This document shows positions 1 through 4,942 of a stretch of 7,652 bases of DNA, piece after piece. Both the position numbers and the translations under genes were made by a program. The notes beneath the pieces were generated by a model. That model worked only from the letters and a program-made list of their open reading frames with translations, ran no database searches and was not told the origin of the DNA. Source of the stretch: Bifidobacteriaceae bacterium (GTDB lineage: Bacteria > Actinomycetota > Actinomycetes > Actinomycetales > WQXJ01); assembly GCA_031268115.1 (NCBI GenBank), contig JAIRXV010000472.1:1-7652 (forward strand). Reading direction: 5' to 3'. The stretch's first letter is position 1. Each line of letters begins with the position of its first letter.

Positions 1-288
1 CAGCGATTCGTCAAGCCGGACCCCCGTGCCCTCACCGAACCCATCGCCTACCTCCGCGAACGCCTAGCGGATAGCGCCCAGACGCTAGCCCTGTACGGCG
101 ACAGCCTGTCTGACCGAGAATCCGCGCAAGGCCAGATCGAATTCGTCGGCGTGCTCAGTGGATCGACCACCCGGGAACAGTTCCTAGCGGCGGGCCAACC
201 GCCATCGCGCATCCTCACGCAGCTCAGCGCAAAGGCCGCCGATCTGTTCGAGCCCGTCCTGCGCACTTCCAGTTGCCGCCGCGAGTAG
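1..288 (+). CDS. HAD-superfamily phosphatase, C-terminal part (cut by left edge)
   Basis: The left edge falls inside this gene; the last 95 residues are visible and end at TAG 286-288. Two HAD landmarks can be read. FVKPDPR at visible residues 3-9 carries the motif III lysine, and LYGDSLSDRESA around residues 32-43 carries the motif IV GDSxxD acidic pair that helps bind Mg2+. After that come a beta-strand (IEFVGVLSG) and a TTREQFLAAG segment, as in phosphoglycolate-phosphatase-like members, which have 'GSREELLAAG' at this point. The catalytic DxD nucleophile lies off the window, so activity and substrate cannot be judged. Family knowledge says it would hydrolyse a small phosphorylated metabolite in the cytoplasm. 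It sits 11 bp upstream of pncB on the same strand, so the two are probably co-transcribed; a role in nucleotide or NAD metabolism is only inference from that. Confidence 0.8.
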   Translation, partial: QRFVKPDPRALTEPIAYLRERLADSAQTLALYGDSLSDRESAQGQIEFVGVLSGSTTREQFLAAGQPPSRILTQLSAKAADLFEPVLRTSSCRRE

Positions 289-299
289 GGTGGCCACCC

Positions 300-1631
300 A
301 TGAGCGTCGCCCTGCTAACAGACCAATACGAGCTGACCATGCTCGATGCCGCGCTAACCGATGGCACGGCCAGCCGGCGTTGCGTCTTCGAAGTCTTTGC
401 GCGCCGGCTTCCTTCCGGCCGGCGCTACGGTGTGCTGGCGGGGCCGGGTCGCCTCGCCGAATTGCTGCCCGACTTTCGATTCGACGATGACGAGATCGAA
501 TGGTTGGCGAGGGCCGGCATCGTCGGCAAGAGAACCCTGGAATGGCTGCGCCGCTACCGGTTTACCGGCACCATCCTCGGCTACGCGGAAGGCGAGGCGT
601 ATTTCCCCGGTTCGCCGGTGCTCTCGGTGGCCGGTACGTTCGCGGAGGCGGTGATCCTCGAAACCCTGGTGTTGTCCGTCCTGAACCACGATTCGGCAAT
701 AGCCTCGGCCGCATCGCGAATGACGATGGCGGCCGGCGGGAGGCCATGCCTCGAAATGGGGGGGCGGCGTACGCATGAGCAGGCGGCGCTCGCCGCCGCC
801 CGGGCCGCCTACGTCGGTGGATTCGCGGGAACGTCGATCCTGGAGGCGGGGCGGACCTGGGGGATCCCGACCATAGGCACCGCTGCCCATGCCTTCACGC
901 TGCTTCACGATTCCGAAGCAGACGCGTTCCGCGCACAGATCGCCGCACAGGGCACGGGCACCACCCTCCTGCTCGACACCTATGACGTGCCCCGCGCCCT
1001 GCGCACCGCCATCGAGATTGCCGGGCCGGGCCTTCGTTCGGTCCGCCTCGACTCAGGCGATCTGCCATCGCTCGCCCGCGAGGTCCGGGCCGCACTCGAC
1101 GCCCTAGGCGCCGTCGATACCGCCATCACCGTGACCTCCGACCTCGACGAATACGCCATCGCAGCCCTCGCGGCGGCCCCCGTTGATTCGTACGGCGTTG
1201 GCACTCGGCTGGTGACAGGGTCCGGCGCCCCAACCGCGCAAATGGTCTACAAGCTCGTGGCGCGGGAGGACGCAGGCGGCACACTGCGGCCGGTCGCGAA
1301 AGCCATCGGCGATAAGGCGACCCTGGGCGGCGCGAAGTGGGCTGGGCGGCGCGTGGACGATTCGGGTCACGCCACCGAAGAGCTCGTCGTGGCCGGTCCC
1401 GGTCCACGCCCCGGGGCGCCGGAGGCGTACGGGGTGCGGCCGCTCGAGGTCGCCTACATCGAGCGCGGCGAGACTGTTCCCGGTTGGACCGGCGCGGAAG
1501 GGTTGGCCAGGGCGGCCGACCGTCATCGTGCGTCCATCGCGGAATTGCCGCGCGGCGCTTTGCGCTTGTCCGATGGCGAACCCGCCATCCCCACCACCGT
1601 CACCCAAGCGTTGGACGCGGCCGGGGCGTGA
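300..1631 (+). CDS. pncB: nicotinate phosphoribosyltransferase (NAD+ salvage)
   Basis: This 443-residue protein is a full-length NAPRTase. The enzyme makes nicotinate mononucleotide from nicotinate and PRPP, with ATP hydrolysis, in the cytoplasm, feeding the Preiss-Handler route to NAD+. Visible motifs are LLTDQYELTM (5-14), FEVFARRLPSG (30-40), GGRRTHEQAALAAARAAY (154-171), GTAAHAFTLLHDS (193-205) with His197 as the likely phosphorylated histidine, RLDSGDL (249-255), TSDLDE (279-284) and YGVGTRLVTG (298-307). I chose ATG 300 because the protein aligns with family starts (MSVALLTDQYELTM) and a GGGTGG ribosome binding site lies at 288-293. An in-frame TTG at 273 would add nine residues and overlap the upstream gene. 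There is no leader long enough for a riboswitch. The last nine codons (TQALDAAGA) and the stop lie in a 34-bp sequence that recurs in frame 72 bp downstream. Confidence 0.97.
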   Translation: MSVALLTDQYELTMLDAALTDGTASRRCVFEVFARRLPSGRRYGVLAGPGRLAELLPDFRFDDDEIEWLARAGIVGKRTLEWLRRYRFTGTILGYAEGEAYFPGSPVLSVAGTFAEAVILETLVLSVLNHDSAIASAASRMTMAAGGRPCLEMGGRRTHEQAALAAARAAYVGGFAGTSILEAGRTWGIPTIGTAAHAFTLLHDSEADAFRAQIAAQGTGTTLLLDTYDVPRALRTAIEIAGPGLRSVRLDSGDLPSLAREVRAALDALGAVDTAITVTSDLDEYAIAALAAAPVDSYGVGTRLVTGSGAPTAQMVYKLVAREDAGGTLRPVAKAIGDKATLGGAKWAGRRVDDSGHATEELVVAGPGPRPGAPEAYGVRPLEVAYIERGETVPGWTGAEGLARAADRHRASIAELPRGALRLSDGEPAIPTTVTQALDAAGA

Positions 1632-1634
1632 GGC
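1601..1634 (+). repeat. 34-bp direct repeat, copy 1 (end of pncB)
   Basis: This copy covers the last nine codons of pncB (TQALDAAGA), its TGA stop at 1629-1631 and three bases beyond. An exact second copy starts 72 bp further on. The identity stops abruptly on both sides: position 1600 differs from 1672, and 1635 differs from 1707. Confidence 0.95.
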
Positions 1635-1672
1635 CGGCACGCGAGGCCGCTCGACGCCTTGACCCCGGCACC

Positions 1673-1706
1673 CACCCAAGCGTTGGACGCGGCCGGGGCG
1701 TGAGGC
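1673..1706 (+). repeat. 34-bp direct repeat, copy 2 (convergent intergenic)
   Basis: This is an exact copy of 1601-1634, placed between the stop of pncB and the stop of the convergent DUF3039 gene (1713). The 72-bp offset is a multiple of three, and no stop occurs between the copies in the pncB frame. Read-through of the first TGA would therefore add a linker of GRHARPLDALTPAP and then the same TQALDAAGA tail, ending at TGA 1701-1703. The copies are separated by 38 bp of unrelated sequence, so this is not a simple tandem array. Confidence 0.95.
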
Positions 1707-1724
1707 GGAGTCTTAGGACTCGCC
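1704..1724. terminator. possible hairpin between convergent genes
   Basis: GAGTC (1708-1712) and GACTC (1717-1721) pair around a four-base loop. GGC (1704-1706) can extend the stem against GCC (1722-1724) if G1707 bulges out. The loop includes the stop codon of the DUF3039 gene. There is no T-run on either strand, so this is at best a weak bidirectional terminator candidate. Confidence 0.25.
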
Positions 1725-2009
1725 GTCACTCTTGCCCGGGCGCATCGACTCGAAGATCGCCTTGCATGTCGGGCAGACGGGGAACTTCATGGGATCGCGT
1801 CCCGGCACCCAAACTTTCCCGCATAAGGCGATGACTGGACTCCCGGACACCGCTGAGGACAGGATTTTCTCTTTGCGAACGTAGTGAGCGAACCGCTCGT
1901 GATCGCCGGGTTCAACCAGTTCCCGGGTCTCCTCGCGCTCCAACACCCCGGTGGATACGGACCTGGATGGATCGGACGGGCGGTGGAGCGGCTCAGTCAT
2001 GGCGTCCAT
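1713..2009 (-). CDS. DUF3039 family protein, probable zinc-ribbon-like
   Basis: This small protein (98 residues) has the core I recognise from actinobacterial DUF3039 proteins: HERFAHYVRKEKI (37-49), then VIALCGKVWVPGRDP (59-73), then KFPVCPTCKAIFE (75-87). Cys63 with the CPTC pair Cys79 and Cys82, perhaps plus His37 or His42, could bind a metal such as zinc; this is inference. No signal peptide or membrane segment is present, and the N-terminal 30 residues are charged and low in complexity. Function is unknown. ATG 2009 was preferred because an AAGGG lies 14 bases upstream (2024-2028); ATG 2000 (MTEPLHRP, 95 residues) is possible but has no ribosome binding site of its own. It starts 23 bp after the PfkB kinase gene on the same strand and converges on pncB. 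As I recall, DUF3039 genes often lie near pncB in actinobacteria. Confidence 0.9.
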   Translation of the reverse strand: MDAMTEPLHRPSDPSRSVSTGVLEREETRELVEPGDHERFAHYVRKEKILSSAVSGSPVIALCGKVWVPGRDPMKFPVCPTCKAIFESMRPGKSDGES

Positions 2010-2032
2010 GGTACGTCGCGGCGCCCTTCGCG

Positions 2033-3010
2033 TCAGGTGGGCCCCTGGGGCGCGACACCTTGGGGATCGGTCCCTGGGTTGGGCGGTCGCAGCGCGCCGG
2101 CGAACTCGACGGAGCGGCGGGCGAGCGCGATTCCAGCCAACAGTGCGCGGCGAACCCCGGTTTCGTCCAGGGAGTCCCGTTGGCCTGGAAGGGCGGCGAT
2201 CACGCCCGCAAACCCGCCGTGCAGCGCATCGCCCGCACCGAGCGTGTCCACGACCGTGCCCACTGGGGTCACGGCCAACTCCTCGACCGCCCCACCCTCC
2301 CAGCGCACGCTCACCGGGCCTGGGCCTCGACTCATCGCCACCCATCGCGGCCCCATTCGCGCCACCTGCGCCAGAGTCTGCCGCGCCGCAACCCGCTCTG
2401 CGGGACCTTGGCACGCCAGACCCCGCCGACTTGCCGCGAACAAGCCGTCTGGCGGCGCGAAATCCGCCGAAAGCACAGCCACATCCACGTACCGCAACAG
2501 GTCACGGGTGCCTTCCTTCCAGCTTCCGCCATCGAACACCACAGGCACTCCCTGCCGCTGGGCTCTGGCAGCGAACTCGACGGCCCGGTCCATGATGTGC
2601 CCATCGACTAGCGCGGCGCCCGCTCCGCGAAGCACATCCGCGGGCAGCGGCGCGGGCCGGGTCAATTCGCGAGTGTTGAGTGAAATCACCGCGCGGTCCT
2701 GGGTGCCGGTGGTGAGCAGCACCGTGGAGACTGGCGGTTCGTACCCGGGCGGCGCCAAATCCACCACGTCCACTGCGCCGCCCACCAGTCGATCAAGGAC
2801 TGTCCTGGCCAACGCCCCGCCGCCGATGGCGCTCACCAGCCTGGCCGCGCACCCCGCCGCCCGCGCCGCCAGGCAGGCATTGGCCGCGGGCCCGCCCACG
2901 TCGAGGCGGGCCGCCCGAGCCTGAACCTTCTCGTTGGATCCCGGTATTCGATCCAACTGCTGGATCGAATCGACGGTGGTCAGCCCGAGTGCCACCAATA
3001 GCGCCGTCAT
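2033..3010 (-). CDS. PfkB/ribokinase-family carbohydrate kinase
   Basis: This 325-residue protein is of normal length for a ribokinase-fold kinase, which transfers the ATP gamma-phosphate to a sugar or nucleoside hydroxyl in the cytoplasm. The N-terminus (ALLVALGLTTVDSI, 3-16) has the opening strand with an early Asp. GGPAANACLAARAAG (39-53) is the PfkB glycine-rich substrate-binding segment (GGxxxN-A). DTLGAGDALHGGF (255-267) is PfkB signature 2, with Asp261 of GAGD as the catalytic base and the adjacent glycines forming the anion hole. The substrate cannot be told from the sequence. ATG 3010 overlaps the stop of the upstream hydrolase gene (ATGA, 3007-3010), which implies translational coupling; an SD-like GGTGG sits only three bases before the ATG. 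Longer in-frame starts up to 3160 would run deep into the hydrolase gene and add no family-like sequence, so I rejected them. Confidence 0.92.
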   Translation of the reverse strand: MTALLVALGLTTVDSIQQLDRIPGSNEKVQARAARLDVGGPAANACLAARAAGCAARLVSAIGGGALARTVLDRLVGGAVDVVDLAPPGYEPPVSTVLLTTGTQDRAVISLNTRELTRPAPLPADVLRGAGAALVDGHIMDRAVEFAARAQRQGVPVVFDGGSWKEGTRDLLRYVDVAVLSADFAPPDGLFAASRRGLACQGPAERVAARQTLAQVARMGPRWVAMSRGPGPVSVRWEGGAVEELAVTPVGTVVDTLGAGDALHGGFAGVIAALPGQRDSLDETGVRRALLAGIALARRSVEFAGALRPPNPGTDPQGVAPQGPT

Positions 3011-4245
3011 CGTCCACCGTCGATCAGGGCTTCGCGAATCAGCTCTTGGGTCATTTCCTGCATGGGCGGGGACGAGCGGGATATGAGTTGAATCATTCCA
3101 ACGTAAGCCAGATCGACCTCGGGATCTACCCAAAACCAAGTACCGGCCACGCCGTCCCAAAAATACGTGTTCGTCCCGACGGGTAAACCGGCACGGTCGG
3201 GATCGTAGACCACCGCACCGTCATATCCGAAACCGAAACCCGGTCGGAATTTCATCTGCCCCGCCCGGAATCCGGGAGTGATCAGTTCTTCGGCGATCTG
3301 GTTCGTCATCTGCGCCGCCACCGCCGATTCGCTCACAATCCGTTTCCCATCGGGCAAGACCCCTCGATTCAGCAGCAAGCGGGCAAAACGCGCATAGTCC
3401 CATAGCGTGGAGGTCAATCCCCCTCCGCCGATTGCCATGGGAGGTTCGCGGTCATATTCGGGGAAGATCGGGTTGCGCCAAAGCGGGAACAGTTTCACGC
3501 CTGTGCCGGTGCAGTAAAGCTGCGCCAACCGGTCCTTCTTGTCGGGCGAAACATAAAAGGCCGTGTCGGTCATCCCAAGTGGCTCAAATATCGTCTCCGC
3601 CATAAAGTCCGATAGGGTTTCTCCGGTCATCCGTTCGATGATCGCGCCCTGGATATCCGCTGACACCGAATATCGCCATTGGGTGCCCGGCCGCGCAGCC
3701 AAGGGCAGTGTCGCTAGGCGCCGGATGAACTCAGTCGAATTGGGCGATGCCCACAGGCGTTGGCGCCGGTACAGCCGGTCCACGGGGTCGTTTCGGTCCG
3801 AGCCATAGCTGAAGCCGGCCGTGTGGGTCATTAGCTCGCGCATGGTCGGCGCGTGGTGGGGTGGTTCGAGCGCCACCTGCCCCCGCTCTTCGCGTCCGAC
3901 GGCCACCTGGATGTCTTGGAATTCGGGCAAGTGCCGCGCGATCGAATCGTCGGGCCGCCACAGCCCGCGATCCGCCAAGATCCCCATGGCAAGGGCGGTG
4001 ACCGGTTTGGTCATCGAGAAGATCCGGTAGATCGTGTCCCCGCTGGGCGGTGCCCCATGGCGGCCCCCACCCCGCCCGAGCAAGCTCACCCTGGCCACTT
4101 TGTTGGACTTCGCCACCAGCGTTGCCGCCCCGGCCAGCACGCGCCGGTCGATCAAGTCTTGGACGGCGCTGTCCACTCGGTCGAGCCCCGCGCTCGAAAG
4201 GCCAACGGCTTCCGGCGGCGCCCATTCCCAGTCGCTTGGTGTCAT
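3007..4245 (-). CDS. serine hydrolase, beta-lactamase class C/esterase family
   Basis: This 412-residue protein has the class C beta-lactamase/EstB-type esterase fold. FSMTK (76-80) holds the SxxK nucleophile Ser77 and Lys80. ELMTHTAGFSYG (137-148) is the family's conserved helix. RYSVSAD (191-197) gives Tyr192 in the YxS position that replaces YxN. WDGVAGTWFWVDP (363-375) sits where beta-lactamases have KTG, an arrangement typical of esterases and 6-aminohexanoate-dimer-hydrolase relatives rather than true beta-lactamases. No signal peptide or lipobox is present, so it is predicted to be cytoplasmic, acting on a small ester or amide; substrate unknown. ATG 4245 has GGATGG seven bases upstream; GTG 4260 would add five residues and has a poorer site. 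It is the first gene of the three-gene - strand unit with the PfkB kinase and DUF3039, and is not evidence of drug resistance. Confidence 0.92.
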   Translation of the reverse strand: MTPSDWEWAPPEAVGLSSAGLDRVDSAVQDLIDRRVLAGAATLVAKSNKVARVSLLGRGGGRHGAPPSGDTIYRIFSMTKPVTALAMGILADRGLWRPDDSIARHLPEFQDIQVAVGREERGQVALEPPHHAPTMRELMTHTAGFSYGSDRNDPVDRLYRRQRLWASPNSTEFIRRLATLPLAARPGTQWRYSVSADIQGAIIERMTGETLSDFMAETIFEPLGMTDTAFYVSPDKKDRLAQLYCTGTGVKLFPLWRNPIFPEYDREPPMAIGGGGLTSTLWDYARFARLLLNRGVLPDGKRIVSESAVAAQMTNQIAEELITPGFRAGQMKFRPGFGFGYDGAVVYDPDRAGLPVGTNTYFWDGVAGTWFWVDPEVDLAYVGMIQLISRSSPPMQEMTQELIREALIDGGR

Positions 4246-4379
4246 CTTTGGACCATCCACAACCGTTCATCATGACAGGCCGTCGGCGCGCCTTCCAAGC
4301 GCACCCGACGGGCGGCGCGCGATGCCGGTAGCGTTGGACCCGGGAGCCGCGTTCCTTTTTCCTGAGGGGGCATGTTTTC
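4246..4379. promoter_or_regulatory. divergent intergenic region, presumed promoters
   Basis: These 134 bp separate the - strand hydrolase unit from the + strand membrane gene, so promoters for both should lie here. I can point only to weak candidates. On the + strand, TAGCGT at 4329-4334 fits a TANNNT -10 but has no convincing -35. On the - strand, TTGGAA (4293-4298) is followed, after a 17-base spacer, by TCATGA. No clear operator palindrome or riboswitch is visible. Confidence 0.3.
4364..4370 (+). promoter_or_regulatory. strong ribosome binding site for the 4380 gene
   Basis: GAGGGGG ends nine bases before ATG 4380. An ATG at 4372 is only one base from this site and leads to a short frame without protein character, so 4380 is the start. 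The strong site supports this being, or having been, a translated gene. Confidence 0.7.
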
Positions 4380-4586
4380 ATGCGGTCGCGGATCGTTGCC
4401 CTGTCGGGTTGGACTACGTGCCTCGTTGGATTTGGGTTCCTGATGGGCGCCATGAGTGCGGGCCTGGACCAGGGGATGTGGTTGGAAGAGCGCCTTGGCA
4501 ACGATTCCGATGTGCTCGATCTGATCGGGCCAAACCCACCCAGGACCCTCGCCCTCCTCGCTGTGGCGGCGACACTAGCTGCCTAA
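4380..4586 (+). CDS. small membrane-protein ORF (first part of a frameshifted gene)
   Basis: This is the reading frame that starts after the GAGGGGG site: 68 residues ending at TAA 4584-4586. Residues 5-27 form one hydrophobic segment, preceded by basic residues (MRSR). A polar, acidic stretch follows (28-50, LDQGMWLEERLGNDSD). A second hydrophobic run (LALLAVAATLAA, 57-68) is cut off by the stop in the middle of what looks like a membrane helix. I recognise no family. If the sequence is correct as given, the product would be a 68-residue membrane peptide. I think it is more likely the front half of the longer gene described in the next entry. Confidence 0.5.
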   Translation: MRSRIVALSGWTTCLVGFGFLMGAMSAGLDQGMWLEERLGNDSDVLDLIGPNPPRTLALLAVAATLAA

Positions 4587-4828
4587 GCGCGGCGACTGCG
4601 GCGGTCGCCACATGGTTCCGTCTGCGCGTGGCCGCACCCACGTTGCAGGCAAGGCGAATAGCCGGTCCGCTTGGCGCGATGGCGCTGGCCGCGATTGGCG
4701 CAGCGTTCTTTCCGCGATTGGCGGGGGTTTTTCTGTTCGCCGCCAGCGTTTGGACGATGTCTCTGCTATTCACTGGCGAGCAAGGCGCTGTGGAGCCGTC
4801 CGAGTCCCCGCAAGAACGCCGGGAATGA
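4380..4828 (+). pseudogene. frameshifted four-helix membrane protein gene
   Basis: The frame opened at 4380 stops at 4584, but a second frame continues the same kind of protein without pause: LSAATAAVATWFRLRV, then two long hydrophobic stretches, then an acidic tail EPSESPQERRE ending at TGA 4826-4828. Joining the frames at 4583, which is equivalent to one base lost there, gives 149 residues. Hydrophobic segments fall at about 5-27, 57-80, 97-112 and 113-131, with a basic loop (WFRLRVAAPTLQARR) between the second and third. The second part has no start codon with a ribosome binding site; its first ATG (4679) lies inside a helix. There is no slippery heptamer at the junction, so a real indel or a sequencing error is likelier than programmed frameshifting. 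Function unknown. It diverges from the hydrolase unit and converges on gatB. Confidence 0.6.
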
Positions 4829-4850
4829 CCAAACGTCCGCGAGCCCGCCA

Positions 4851-4869
4851 TCGGTGTGTCCACCGACAC
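4851..4869. terminator. possible hairpin downstream of the membrane gene
   Basis: TCGGTG (4851-4856) can pair with CACCGA (4861-4866) across a TGTC loop. Alternatively GTGTC (4856-4860) pairs with GACAC (4865-4869) across CACC. The two stems are mutually exclusive. Neither is followed by a T-run, so termination here is only a possibility, suggested by the position between convergent genes. Confidence 0.2.
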
Positions 4870-4877
4870 TCGGCCAA

Positions 4878-4909
4878 TGGTCCGGCCGAAGCCTTACGTG
4901 TGTGGCGGC
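4878..4909 (+). repeat. 32-bp imperfect tandem repeat, copy A
   Basis: This copy lies just downstream of gatB. It matches the adjacent copy B except for one missing T (GGCCGAAG against GGCCTGAAG) and three substitutions near its right end. Both copies contain TTA, which is TAA on the gatB strand. Confidence 0.85.
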
Positions 4910-4942
4910 TGGTCCGGCCTGAAGCCTTACGCGGATGGCGGG
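4910..4942 (+). repeat. 32-bp imperfect tandem repeat, copy B (over the gatB stop)
   Basis: This copy directly abuts copy A and includes the last codons of gatB (PPSA) and its stop at 4929-4927. The two stop triplets are 33 bases apart. Read-through of the gatB stop would add GFRPDQPPHT and end at the TAA in copy A, so the duplication keeps the gatB frame despite the single-base length difference. Confidence 0.85.

Noticed and set aside
1601..1706. The 34-bp repeat as a phage attachment site or CRISPR-like unit
   Set aside because: Only two copies, 38 bp apart, with no integrase, tRNA, cas genes or mobile DNA between or near them.
1884..2924. A 346-codon open frame on the + strand opposite the PfkB kinase and DUF3039 genes
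   Set aside because: Low-complexity Ser/Ala/Arg/Pro composition, antisense to genes with clear family motifs.
3011..3160. An N-terminal extension of the PfkB kinase by 50 residues
   Set aside because: The extension lies wholly inside the hydrolase gene and is Arg-rich; the family-typical start is at the ATGA overlap.
3007..4245. A true beta-lactamase conferring drug resistance
   Set aside because: There is no signal peptide, the KTG motif is replaced by a WDGVAGT-type segment, and YxN is YSVS; these fit the esterase-like side of the family.
4034..4560. Upstream extension of the second frame of the membrane gene, giving a 264-codon ORF
   Set aside because: The part before about 4560 is antisense to the hydrolase gene or overlaps the first frame of the membrane gene, and does not look like protein. 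Only the part after the presumed frameshift is hydrophobic and coherent.
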